From Microvirga terricola (GTDB lineage: Bacteria; Pseudomonadota; Alphaproteobacteria; Rhizobiales; Beijerinckiaceae), in contig NZ_JAATJS010000004.1 of assembly GCF_011777495.1 (NCBI RefSeq), positions 434,001 through 498,000 on the forward strand: 64,000 nt of DNA, read 5' to 3'. Every line of letters begins with the position of its first letter. The stretch's first letter is position 1. Below are positions 9,264 to 18,000 of the stretch, in pieces. The notes below the pieces were generated by a model. That model made no database searches and was not told where the DNA came from. It saw only the letters and a program-made list of their open reading frames with translations. Position numbers and translations under genes: made by a program.

Positions 9264-10312
9264 GCGGCGCTCTTCAACGAAACGCAGCTCGCGGTGAATC
9301 CCGGCCCGAGCGCCGTCAATACGGAGCGATGCGGCAGCCCGGCCTGCACGGCGCGCTTGAGCACGAACAGCACCGTCGGCGCGGACATGTTGCCGTATTC
9401 GGAGAGCACGACCCGCTCGTGATCGAGCGACCCCTGATGAAGCGACAAGGCCCGCTCCAGGGCCGTGATGACCTTCTTCCCGCCCGGATGGCAGATGAAG
9501 CGGTCGACATCGTTCATGCCCAACCCCACCCGGTCGAGAATACCGGAGACCGCCGGCCCAAGATGTTCTTCCGCAAACGGCGGAATGGCCCGCGCAAAGA
9601 CGACGCCAAAACCTTCCGGGTCGACGTTCCAGCCCATGATATCGAGCGTATCCTGCCAGGTATGCTCGCCGGCGGCCTCGACTTCGGCGATCCCCTCCCC
9701 CGCGCTGCGCAAGACGCAAGCGGCAGCACCGTCGCCGAACAAGGCGGTGGCGACGATATTGGCCTTGGTCAGTTCATCAAGGCGAAAAGCGAGCGTGCAC
9801 AGTTCAACCGCCACCAGTAGGACGGTGCTTCCCGGCTGCGCGGCCGCGAGCCTCGCCGCGATGGAAAGGCCGCTCACACCTCCCGCGCAACCCAGGCCGA
9901 AGACCGGAACGCGCTGCACGTCCTCGCGAAACCCCATCAGCCCGAAAGCCCGCGCCTCCAAGCTCGGCGTCGCGATGCCGGTGGAGGACACCGTCACGAT
10001 GGTGTCGATCTCCTTAGCTCCTATTCCGGCCTGATCTAGCGCTTTCGTCGCAGCTTCCACGAAGAGCGAGAGCGCCCCTTCGAGATAGGCGGCAGTGCGT
10101 TCCGGCCAGCCATGCTGCTCGAAAAACCATTCAAGCGGCTGGACCGCGTGACGCTTGTCGATGCCTGCGGTGTCGAACACTCGTGAAAGTCTATCAAAAT
10201 CCTTGTAGCGCGATGAAAAGATGTTGCTCGCAGCGGCGGAAACATCGCTCTGCACGAGCACATGGGGCGGAACGGCGGTGGCTAATGAGATCAACCGAGA
10301 GGCATGCAACAC
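9260..10312 (-). CDS. Type III polyketide synthase (chalcone synthase-like)
   Basis: Homodimeric ketosynthase of 350 aa that extends an acyl-CoA starter with malonyl-CoA. The Cys-His-Asn triad is intact: C142 in FGLGCAGG, H275 in FICHPGGKK and N308 in EYGNMSAP. The start chosen is a GTG at 10312 because it is preceded by GGAAGGGGAAG at good spacing; an upstream ATG at 10354 would add 14 residues that do not look like the family. The partner ICMT-type methyltransferase overlaps its stop. The likely product is an alkylpyrone or alkylresorcinol, by analogy with BpsA and SrsA; starter and chain number cannot be read from sequence. Confidence 0.92.
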   Translation of the reverse strand: MLHASRLISLATAVPPHVLVQSDVSAAASNIFSSRYKDFDRLSRVFDTAGIDKRHAVQPLEWFFEQHGWPERTAAYLEGALSLFVEAATKALDQAGIGAKEIDTIVTVSSTGIATPSLEARAFGLMGFREDVQRVPVFGLGCAGGVSGLSIAARLAAAQPGSTVLLVAVELCTLAFRLDELTKANIVATALFGDGAAACVLRSAGEGIAEVEAAGEHTWQDTLDIMGWNVDPEGFGVVFARAIPPFAEEHLGPAVSGILDRVGLGMNDVDRFICHPGGKKVITALERALSLHQGSLDHERVVLSEYGNMSAPTVLFVLKRAVQAGLPHRSVLTALGPGFTASCVSLKSAA

Positions 10313-10642
10313 TGAGCTTCCCCTTCCAGAACTGATCGCACGCCAGCTGGGCATGGCGTGTCGATCACACTGACATAGGGGCCGCCCGCCGCCGTACCAC
10401 CGCCTGCGTCTCGACGGCTTCGCACATCCTCGACATGGAACTCATCGACCGCAAAGGCATCACCGAGCAGAGGTTGCTCCAAGGCGTCCAGCAGCCGCCA
10501 ACAGCGGCCGGATACTACGATTTTTATTACTACTTCTGCTGAAGCCGGCGGACCATCTCGCGGCCCCGTTGCCAGGCATCCCGGTTCGCATTCAAGGGAT
10601 GATGAGAAAGCGGCAGCCGGACCGCAAACCCTTGATTTTCAT
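10313..10642. other. Intergenic region before tRNA-Lys with a doubtful micro-ORF
   Basis: This 330-bp stretch must hold the promoter of the type III PKS operon. The only reading of note is a plus-strand micro-ORF, 10435-10542, of 35 codons beginning MELIDRKGITEQ and ending YYDFYYYFC. It has no clear ribosome-binding site and no recognised family, so it is not called as a gene. Nothing else is recognised. Confidence 0.4.
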
Positions 10643-10718
10643 TGGTGAGCGCGCTGGGACTCGAACCCAGGACCCTCTGATTAAAAGTCAGATGCTCTAC
10701 CGGCTGAGCTACGCGCTC
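10643..10718 (-). tRNA. tRNA-Lys (anticodon TTT)
   Basis: On the minus strand the sequence folds as a complete 76-nt tRNA with an encoded CCA end. The acceptor arm GAGCGCG pairs with CGCGCTC, the D arm begins AGCTCAG, the anticodon loop is CTTTTAA with anticodon TTT, and the T arm contains GGTTCGAGTCC. The discriminator base is A. Confidence 0.97.
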
Positions 10719-10911
10719 CCAGAGGTGTGCCCGGAATAGGGGCTCCAGGCCTCGCGGTCAATCGAAAATGCCCGCTGCCCCCGGTTTATGTGCACCTGCG
10801 AGATTGAAAACATTCGTGGAACCAACACGAACCGTTCCGTTTCTTTAGGTAGGCTCGCTTGGGCCACATTCGGCTAGGCGGAACCTGTTGAACCGAGGGA
10901 GGGTCCGTTCG

Positions 10912-11118
10912 ATGCCCGAACCCCTTGAGACCCGGCCGCGCGGGTCCCCCGCCTGGAACCTGCTGCTGATCATCCCCTTCATCGCCCTGCTCTGGGTCCC
11001 ATTCTACAATTCGGTCGAGCCGAGCCTCTGGGGCGTTCCGTTCTTCTACTGGTATCAATTCGCCTGGGTCTTTGTGACCTCGGGCCTGATCGTTCTGGTG
11101 CACCGCATGACCGGCTAG
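10912..11118 (+). CDS. DUF3311 small membrane protein, partner of MctP
   Basis: Membrane protein of 68 aa with two hydrophobic helices (about 18-35 and 45-62) and the DUF3311 pattern of aromatic and proline residues between them (WVPFYNSVEPSLWGVPFFYWYQF). The ATG at 10912 follows GAGGGAGGG, a good ribosome-binding site; an upstream TTG at 10888 is less likely. It lies 41 bp before mctP in the same direction. Pairs of a tiny DUF3311-type protein and a sodium:solute symporter are common and suggest a small accessory subunit, but its function is not established. Confidence 0.85.
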   Translation: MPEPLETRPRGSPAWNLLLIIPFIALLWVPFYNSVEPSLWGVPFFYWYQFAWVFVTSGLIVLVHRMTG

Positions 11119-11159
11119 GCTGGGCCGTTCGCGGACCGTTTGTCCCAAGGAGGACGAAC

Positions 11160-12698
11160 ATGAACTGGACCGCTTTGATCATCTTCGTTCTGCTCTTCGG
11201 GTTCATCACGGTCCTCGGCTTCGTGGCCGCCAACTGGCGAAAAGGCGATCTCGACCTCCTGCACGAATGGGGGCTCGCGGGGCGACGGCTCGGCACCGTG
11301 GTCATCTGGTTCCTGCTCGGCGGCGATGTCTATACCGCCTATACCTTCATTGCGGTTCCAGCTCTGGTCTTCGGCGCGGGCGCTATCGGCTTCTTCGCCC
11401 TGCCCTACACCATCATCGTCTATCCGCTGGTCTTCCTCATCCTGCCCCGGATGTGGGCTGTTGCACACAAACACAACTACATCACCGCAGCCGATTTCGT
11501 TGAAGGGCGATACGGCAACCGCTGGCTAGCGCTCGCCGTCGCGATCACGGGCATCGTCGCAACCATGCCCTATATCGCGTTGCAATTGTTGGGCATCGAG
11601 GTGGTGATCGGTGCGATGGGCGTGGAGGCTCCAGGGCTCCTCGGCGATCTGCCGCTGATTATCGCCTTCGTTATTCTGGCCGCTTTCACCTATACGAGCG
11701 GGCTGCGCGCGCCCGCGATGATTGCCGTGGTCAAGGACACGTTGATCTACATCACTGTCATCGCCATGGTCGTGGTGATTCCGATCAAGCTCGGCGGGTA
11801 TGCCAGCCTCTTTGCCGATATTCCTGAGTCGAAGCTTCTTCTCACCTCTCCGAAGGGTGGCAATCTCGGCCAGTACTCGGCCTATGCGACGTTGGCTCTC
11901 GGGTCCGCCTTCGCGCTCTTCCTCTATCCCCATACGGTCACGGCGATCCTGAGTTCGAGTGGCCGCGAGGTGATCCGCCGTAACGCGGCCTACCTGCCGG
12001 CCTACTCATTCCTGCTCGGGCTTCTGGCGTTGACAGGTTTCATGGCGCTTGCGGCAAACGTGAACAAGCTGCCGGAATTTGCCGATCACTTCGCCCGTTA
12101 CGGCTCCAATTTTGCTGTGCCGGCGCTGATTCTGCATTCCTTCCCCGATTGGTTCGCGGGCATCGCCTTCGCGGCCATCGCCATCGGCGGATTGGTGCCT
12201 GCCGCCATCATGTCGATTGCGGCCTCGAACCTCTTCACCCGCAATATCTACGTGCCGTTCATCAACCCCGACCGGACGCCGCAGCAGGAGGCCAAGAACG
12301 CGAAGATCGTATCGCTGATCGTCAAGTTCGGCGCGCTCATCTTCATCATTTTCCTGCCGCTGCAATACGCCATTCAGCTCCAGCTGCTTGGCGGCATCTG
12401 GATCAGCCAGACCATCCCCACGGTCATCGTCAGCCTTTATACGGCGTGGCTGAACCCCTGGGCGCTGCTAGCTGGCTGGGCTGTCGGCATCGTGACCGGG
12501 ACCTGGATGGCGGCGACGCAGAGCTTCCAATCGGCGGTGGTACCGTTTTCCCTCGACGGGCTCACCATCCCCGGCTACGCGGCGCTCTATGCACTCGGCT
12601 TGAATTTCATCGTGTCGATCGTCCTCTCGCTGGTGCTGAACCAGGTTCGCGCGACACGCGGGGCGGATCAGACCGTGGCGGCCGATTATCAGATGTAG
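11160..12698 (+). CDS. mctP: Monocarboxylate uptake permease MctP (sodium:solute symporter family)
   Basis: Inner-membrane symporter of 512 aa with about 13 helices of the SSS family. The early WGLAGRRLGTVVIWFLLGGDVYTAYTF segment (about 41-67) and the later PAAIMSIAASNLFTRNIY segment are characteristic of the MctP subgroup. Rhizobium leguminosarum MctP transports lactate, pyruvate, propionate and alanine; the same type of substrate is inferred. The ATG at 11160 follows AAGGAGGACGAAC, an excellent ribosome-binding site. Directly downstream lies a pyruvate dehydrogenase E1-type enzyme, which fits a pyruvate-use role. Confidence 0.92.
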   Translation: MNWTALIIFVLLFGFITVLGFVAANWRKGDLDLLHEWGLAGRRLGTVVIWFLLGGDVYTAYTFIAVPALVFGAGAIGFFALPYTIIVYPLVFLILPRMWAVAHKHNYITAADFVEGRYGNRWLALAVAITGIVATMPYIALQLLGIEVVIGAMGVEAPGLLGDLPLIIAFVILAAFTYTSGLRAPAMIAVVKDTLIYITVIAMVVVIPIKLGGYASLFADIPESKLLLTSPKGGNLGQYSAYATLALGSAFALFLYPHTVTAILSSSGREVIRRNAAYLPAYSFLLGLLALTGFMALAANVNKLPEFADHFARYGSNFAVPALILHSFPDWFAGIAFAAIAIGGLVPAAIMSIAASNLFTRNIYVPFINPDRTPQQEAKNAKIVSLIVKFGALIFIIFLPLQYAIQLQLLGGIWISQTIPTVIVSLYTAWLNPWALLAGWAVGIVTGTWMAATQSFQSAVVPFSLDGLTIPGYAALYALGLNFIVSIVLSLVLNQVRATRGADQTVAADYQM

Positions 12699-12785
12699 GC
12701 GAGCGGCTGTCTCTTATGTCGCGATTGTCGGCGGCGCGGTCCTGTGCCTATGTTCCGGCAACGCCCTTTCTTTCGAGTTGCCCCG

Positions 12786-15173
12786 ATGACCGATCCTCGC
12801 CTGCCCTATCTCGCCGAACTCGAGCGCAAGATTCTGTGGCTTGCCAGTTGGACGATCCACAACGCCAACCATGTGCGCCCGAATCTGGACGGCCTGAAGA
12901 TCGGCGGGCACCAGGCGTCCTCGGCCTCGCTCTCGACCATCATGACGGCGCTCTACCTCGCGGTGCTGAAACCCGAGGACCGGGTGGCGGTGAAACCTCA
13001 TGCGAGCCCGATTTTCCATGCCATCCAATATCTTCTGGGCAACCAGACCCGGGAAAAGCTGGAAAACTTCCGGGGGTATAAGGGCGCGCAGTCCTATCCC
13101 TCCCGCACCAAGGACATCGACGACGTGGACTTCTCCACTGGCTCGGTCGGCCTCGGCGTGGCGCAGACGCTCTTCGCCAGCCTCGTGCAGGATTACGTGA
13201 AGGAGCATTGGGCCAAGGACAAACCAGAAGGCCGCATGATCTCCCTCGTGGGCGACGCGGAGATGGACGAAGGCAACATCTTCGAGGCCCTGCTGGAAGG
13301 CTGGAAACAGGGTATCCGCAACACCTGGTGGATCATTGACTACAACCGCCAGAGCCTCGACGCCGTGGTGCGCGAGGGGCTTTATGCCCGCTTCGAGTCG
13401 ATCTTCCGCTCCTTCGGCTGGGACGTGGTGGTGCTCAAGCACGGCTCGCTGATGCAGGAGGCTTTCCGCGAGCCGGGCGGAGAGAAGCTCCGCGAATGGA
13501 TCGATTCCTGCCCCAACCAGCTCTATTCCGCCCTCACCTTCCAGGGCGGCGCGGCGTGGCGCAAGCGGCTCCTCGACGATCTCGGCGATCAGGGCCCGGT
13601 GACGCGGCTCATCGAGAAGCGGACGGACGAGGAACTGGCGCGGCTCATGTCCAATCTCGGCGGGCACGATCTACCGAGCCTGCTGCACGCCTTCGAAACT
13701 ATCGACCATGACCGCCCGACGGTCTTCATCGCCTATACGATCAAGGGCTTTGGCCTGCCGCTCGCCGGGCACAAGGACAACCATGCGGGGCTGCTGACGC
13801 CGACGCAGATGGAAGGCTATCGCGCTTCCGCGAAAGTGCGGCCGGGCCATGAATGGGACAAGTTCGAAGGCTTGAGCCTGCCACCGGCGGAGCTGGAAAA
13901 ATTCCTGGCCTCCGTGCCGTTCAACGCGCGCGGGAAGCGCCGTTTCGAGGCGCCGAAGGTCCCAGTGCCCGCCGCACTGACAACGCCCGCGCAGCCGAGC
14001 ATGTCGACGCAGCAAGGTTTTGGCCTCATCCTCAACGAGCTGGCCCGTTCGTCGGAGCCGCTCGCGGACCGCATCGTAACCACGGCGCCGGACGTGACCG
14101 TCTCCACCAATCTTGGCGCGTGGGTGAACCGGCGCGGCTTGTTCGCGCGTCAGGAAATGAAGGACCTGTTCAAATCCGAGCGCATTCCCTCGACTTTCAC
14201 TTGGGAGTTCAGCCCGAAAGGCCAGCACATCGAACTTGGCATCGCGGAGATGAACCTGTTCATCCTGCTCTCGGCGCTGGGTCTTTCACACTCGCTCTTC
14301 GGCGAGCGCATCATCCCCATCGGCACGCTCTATGATCCTTTCATCGCGCGTGGTCTCGATGCGCTGAATTACGCCTGCTATCAGGACGCGCGCTTCATCA
14401 TCGCGGCGACTCCGTCGGGCGTGACGCTGGCGCCGGAAGGCGGCGCGCATCAGTCCATCGGCACGCCGTTGATCGGCCTGGCGCAGGACGGGCTGGCCTC
14501 GTTCGAGCCTGCCTTCGTCGATGAATTGTCGGTCGTCATGCGTTGGGCCTTCGACTACCTCCAACGCAACGGCGAAGGCGAGCCAAGCGAACGCACATGG
14601 CTGCGCGATGAAACCGGCGGCTCGGTTTACTTACGCATGTCCACCCGCACCATCGACCAGCCGCAGCGCGCCATGACGCCGGAACTCGCGTCCGACATCG
14701 TCGATGGCGCTTACTGGATGCGCAAGCCCGGACCGAACGCGCAGGTGGTCGTCGCCTATACGGGCGCGGTTGCGCCGGAAGCCATTGAAGCCGTGGGCCT
14801 CATGGCCGAAGATCGGCGCGACATCGGTCTTCTCGCCATCACCTCAGCCGACAGGCTGAATGCAGGTTGGACGGCAGCGCAGCGCGCCCGCGAACGCGGC
14901 CTCATCCATGCCCGCTCCCATATCGAACGCCTGCTCGGCGAGCTTCAGCCCCATTGTGGGCTCGTGACCGTCATCGACGGCCACCCGGCGACGCTCGCAT
15001 GGCTCGGCTCCGTCATGGGCCACCGCACCCGCTCGCTCGGCGTCGAGCACTTCGGGCAGACCGGCACGGTGCAGGATCTCTACCGCCACTTCGGCATCGA
15101 CGCACAGGGCATCATCGCCGCCGCCGAGATGATCGCACCAGGACGGCCGATCCGGTATTTGAAGGCGGTGTAG
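12786..15173 (+). CDS. Homodimeric (AceE-type) pyruvate dehydrogenase E1 / transketolase-family enzyme
   Basis: Thiamine-diphosphate enzyme of 795 aa, a single chain with both ThDP domains. The pyrophosphate/Mg motif GDAEMDEGN is at 156-164, active-site histidines are likely in KPHASPIFH (72, 78), and the activating glutamate lies in HIELGIAEMNLF in the second half. This is the AceE-like architecture but about 90 aa shorter than E. coli AceE. Start ATG at 12786 follows a weak GAG. No E2 or E3 gene is next to it; it stands 87 bp after mctP. Function as pyruvate or another 2-oxo-acid dehydrogenase E1 is inferred; the generic label transketolase is also used for this family. Confidence 0.82.
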   Translation: MTDPRLPYLAELERKILWLASWTIHNANHVRPNLDGLKIGGHQASSASLSTIMTALYLAVLKPEDRVAVKPHASPIFHAIQYLLGNQTREKLENFRGYKGAQSYPSRTKDIDDVDFSTGSVGLGVAQTLFASLVQDYVKEHWAKDKPEGRMISLVGDAEMDEGNIFEALLEGWKQGIRNTWWIIDYNRQSLDAVVREGLYARFESIFRSFGWDVVVLKHGSLMQEAFREPGGEKLREWIDSCPNQLYSALTFQGGAAWRKRLLDDLGDQGPVTRLIEKRTDEELARLMSNLGGHDLPSLLHAFETIDHDRPTVFIAYTIKGFGLPLAGHKDNHAGLLTPTQMEGYRASAKVRPGHEWDKFEGLSLPPAELEKFLASVPFNARGKRRFEAPKVPVPAALTTPAQPSMSTQQGFGLILNELARSSEPLADRIVTTAPDVTVSTNLGAWVNRRGLFARQEMKDLFKSERIPSTFTWEFSPKGQHIELGIAEMNLFILLSALGLSHSLFGERIIPIGTLYDPFIARGLDALNYACYQDARFIIAATPSGVTLAPEGGAHQSIGTPLIGLAQDGLASFEPAFVDELSVVMRWAFDYLQRNGEGEPSERTWLRDETGGSVYLRMSTRTIDQPQRAMTPELASDIVDGAYWMRKPGPNAQVVVAYTGAVAPEAIEAVGLMAEDRRDIGLLAITSADRLNAGWTAAQRARERGLIHARSHIERLLGELQPHCGLVTVIDGHPATLAWLGSVMGHRTRSLGVEHFGQTGTVQDLYRHFGIDAQGIIAAAEMIAPGRPIRYLKAV

Positions 15174-15200
15174 GCTTTACTCGTTCGCGCCCCTCGCTCT

Positions 15201-15219
15201 CCTCCCCCTTGTGGGGAGG
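15201..15219. terminator. GC-rich hairpin between convergent E1 gene and tgt
   Basis: CCTCCCC (15201-15207) and GGGGAGG (15213-15219) form a seven-pair stem with a five-base loop, 30 bp after the E1 stop and just before the convergent tgt stop. There is no U tract, so termination is plausible but weakly supported. Confidence 0.4.
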
Positions 15220-15237
15220 GGAAAGGCGCGGCGGATA

Positions 15238-16401
15238 TCAAGCGCTTGCCGCGACGGCTCCGTTCTCCGCCTTACCGTCGCGCTCGCCCTTGGCCCAGCT
15301 CTCTTTCACCTCGCCGATGTAATCCTCAAGCCGGCCATCCGCGATGGCTTTGCGCAGGCCCGCCATCAGCTCCTGGTAATAAGCCAGGTTGTTCCAGGTC
15401 AGCAGCATCATCCCCAAAATCTCGTTCGAACGGACGAGATGATGGAGATAAGCGCGGGAATAGGTGTTCGACGCGACGCATTTGGAATCCGCATCAAGGG
15501 GACGCAAATCCTCCGCGAACCTCGCATTGCGCAGATTCATGCGGCCGTGGCGGGTGAACACCTGGCCGTGGCGGCCCGCGCGGGTGGGCATGACGCAGTC
15601 AAACATGTCGACGCCACGGCGCACGGATTCCACGATGTCGTCCGGCGTGCCGACGCCCATCAGGTAACGCGGCTTTTCCTTCGGCATATGCGGCTCGACG
15701 GTTTCGATCATGCGGAGCATGACCTCCTGCGGCTCACCGACGGCGAGGCCGCCAATGGCGTAGCCCTTGAGGTCGAGTTGCGCGAGTTCCTTCGCGCTCT
15801 CGATGCGAAGACGCTCCACCGCGCCGCCTTGCACGATGCCGAACATCGCCCGCCCCGGCTGTTCGCCAAAGGCGACGCGGCAGCGCTCGGCCCAGCGCAG
15901 GGACAGTTGCATCGCCTTCTCCGCCACTGCATCGGTGCAGGGCAGCTTCACGCACTCGTCGAGCTGCATTTGGATGTCGGAGCCGAGAAGCCCCTGGATC
16001 TCGATGGAGCGCTCCGGCGTCATCACGTGGGTCGAGCCGTCGATGTGCGACTGGAAGGTGACGCCGTTCTCATCGATCTTCCGCAGGGCCGACAGTGACA
16101 TGACTTGGAACCCGCCGGAATCGGTGAGGATCGGATAGGGCCAGTTCATGAACTTGTGCAGCCCGCCGAGCTTCGCCACGCGCTCGGCCGTGGGGCGCAG
16201 CATGAGGTGATAGGTGTTGCCGAGGACCACATCGGCCCCCAGCGCCTTTACCTGATCAGGATACATCGCCTTCACCGTCGCCGCGGTGCCGACAGGCATG
16301 AAAGCCGGCGTGCGGATGACGCCGCGCGGCATCCGGATCTCGCCGGTGCGCGCCGCTCCATCGGTCTTGGTGACGGTGAAGGAGAATTGATCGGTGGTCA
16401 T
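15238..16401 (-). CDS. tgt: Queuine/preQ1 tRNA-guanine transglycosylase
   Basis: Exchanges guanine 34 of GUN-anticodon tRNAs for preQ1 in queuosine synthesis. 387 aa. Family landmarks are [15 protein letters not shown] (31-45), [11 protein letters not shown] (D94), GIVQGG (188-193) and [15 protein letters not shown] with nucleophile D268. Odd point: the structural zinc site, which is Cys, Cys, Cys, His in Zymomonas Tgt, reads S306, C308, S311 and N337 here, so three of the four ligands are gone while the surrounding SRAYLHHL and YYQELM blocks are conserved. Normally partnered with queA; here a diguanylate cyclase gene on the other strand separates them. Confidence 0.94.
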   Translation of the reverse strand: MTTDQFSFTVTKTDGAARTGEIRMPRGVIRTPAFMPVGTAATVKAMYPDQVKALGADVVLGNTYHLMLRPTAERVAKLGGLHKFMNWPYPILTDSGGFQVMSLSALRKIDENGVTFQSHIDGSTHVMTPERSIEIQGLLGSDIQMQLDECVKLPCTDAVAEKAMQLSLRWAERCRVAFGEQPGRAMFGIVQGGAVERLRIESAKELAQLDLKGYAIGGLAVGEPQEVMLRMIETVEPHMPKEKPRYLMGVGTPDDIVESVRRGVDMFDCVMPTRAGRHGQVFTRHGRMNLRNARFAEDLRPLDADSKCVASNTYSRAYLHHLVRSNEILGMMLLTWNNLAYYQELMAGLRKAIADGRLEDYIGEVKESWAKGERDGKAENGAVAASA

Positions 16402-16821
16402 GAGCGATCCTGCAAAACTTGGCCGTCTTATCCCCGATCACGGGCGCGAGGGGAAGCAGCGGGCGCACCTTATCGAAGATGCAAGAAATCATTCAAGAAA
16501 AGACCATTTCTATGGCTGCCCAAGACGGACCACGATAATAGTTCGACCGCCGATCCTCCCCGAAAGAATTGCCCGGCAAATGATCGCGGCAATAAAATGC
16601 CAGAACCCTTAGCAATTCATAAGCAAAATTTCGATATCGTCCTCAGTCGCCGAAATTGGCCCTGCACCCGACATGGCGTTGAAACTACAAAATTTCGGGG
16701 AGCCCACGATAAAAATCGCCATGTTATTTAATAACTCAATACCGACTGCAGCGTGGGAGACATCCCGACAAGCATCGACATCTCCTCCCTGCCATCGACT
16801 TGAGCGAAGGGACCTCATTTC
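16402..16821. other. AT-rich intergenic region between tgt and diguanylate cyclase gene
   Basis: 420 bp without a credible gene. It is plainly richer in A+T than the neighbouring tgt and queA genes, with runs such as TTATTTAATAACT near 16725. It must contain the promoters of both divergent genes. No repeat or attachment site was recognised. Confidence 0.5.
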
Positions 16822-17994
16822 ATGAGTGGCAATCAATTGATGACGATTGCAAGTCCCGTCATCGGAACTATTTTTACAATATTATTATTGGCCCTATGGA
16901 GGTATCAACGGACTTATACGTACATTTTATATCTCGCAGGCGGATTAACGCTCAATACGCTGGCGACAGGCCTGCAATTATTCTTCATTCCGGGAGAACC
17001 CGGGAGCAATACGACCACTACCGCGGTTTTCTATCTCTTCGGCATCGCCCTGTTGATTGAAGGATGCCTGAAGAGGCAAAACCGCAGCCTGAACTTTTCT
17101 CAGACAGCGATCATCCTGACAGCGACTCTCGTCGCGTTTTGTTACTATTTTTATGTCGACAGAAGCCTGAGCGCGCGCATCTACATCCTCAGTTTCGGCT
17201 GCGGAGCGCTTCTCGCAATCGGGGCCTACCGCCTTCGCCCATCGCGCGACAGTCGGCTTATCGACAAGATCATCTTCTGGATCTTTCTGCTGTTGAGCAT
17301 TCAACTCATCCTGCGCCCCCCATTGACCATCAGGCTCGGAGAAGTGGACGCCAACCTTAAGGCCTTCGGCGATTCGTTATTCTGGCTGGCTTTTCGTTTC
17401 TCGCTGATCGTCGGTGCCGTGCTCATCGGGTTGGCGCTACTTTCCGCCGTCGTCGTCGACATCACCAGCGACCTCAAAAGGCAGACCACGACGGACGCCC
17501 TGACCGGGGTCTACAACCGGCGCGGCTTCGACGAAAAAGCATCGGCCATCATCGCGAGCGGCCGGTTCGATCCGATCTGTCTCGTCATTTGCGATATCGA
17601 TCATTTCAAGCGCATCAATGACGATCACGGCCATCCGGCGGGCGATCTGGTCATCGGGAAGCTCTCGGCGCTCCTAACTGCACACGTCCGGCAAAACGAC
17701 ATTGTCGGACGCATTGGTGGCGAGGAGTTCGCTGTGCTTCTCACCGAACGCGGGCCAAGCGACGCAATGCAGTTTTCAGAGCGTGTTCGCGCTCTTTTCG
17801 AAGCCTCAAACGCGGATAGTCTTCGTGGGATTTCGAGGACCACGGCGAGTTTCGGCATCGCGGACCACCGTCCGGGCGAAACTCTGCAGCAACTCCTGAG
17901 CCGAGCCGACCGGCAGCTTTATGCGGCGAAGAAGAGCGGGCGCAATCGCGTCTGTTTTGAGGATGATAAGATCGATCTCGCCTCTTCCGCGTAA
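16822..17994 (+). CDS. Membrane-bound diguanylate cyclase (GGDEF)
   Basis: Makes cyclic di-GMP from two GTP. 390 aa: an N-terminal sensor of about seven membrane helices (residues 8-212), then a GGDEF domain (about 220-382). Active-site motif is GGEEF (299-303), preceded by DALTGVYNRRGF (225-236) and CDIDHFKRIND. An RxxD inhibitory site is present (R290 to D293, five residues before GGEEF), so product feedback is expected. The 5' half is AT-rich: 49 of 120 bases are G or C in 16861-16980, against 38 of 60 in a queA sample. It sits on the opposite strand between queA and tgt, which suggests insertion by transfer. The sensed signal is unknown. Confidence 0.92.
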   Translation: MSGNQLMTIASPVIGTIFTILLLALWRYQRTYTYILYLAGGLTLNTLATGLQLFFIPGEPGSNTTTTAVFYLFGIALLIEGCLKRQNRSLNFSQTAIILTATLVAFCYYFYVDRSLSARIYILSFGCGALLAIGAYRLRPSRDSRLIDKIIFWIFLLLSIQLILRPPLTIRLGEVDANLKAFGDSLFWLAFRFSLIVGAVLIGLALLSAVVVDITSDLKRQTTTDALTGVYNRRGFDEKASAIIASGRFDPICLVICDIDHFKRINDDHGHPAGDLVIGKLSALLTAHVRQNDIVGRIGGEEFAVLLTERGPSDAMQFSERVRALFEASNADSLRGISRTTASFGIADHRPGETLQQLLSRADRQLYAAKKSGRNRVCFEDDKIDLASSA

Positions 17995-18000
17995 GAGACT

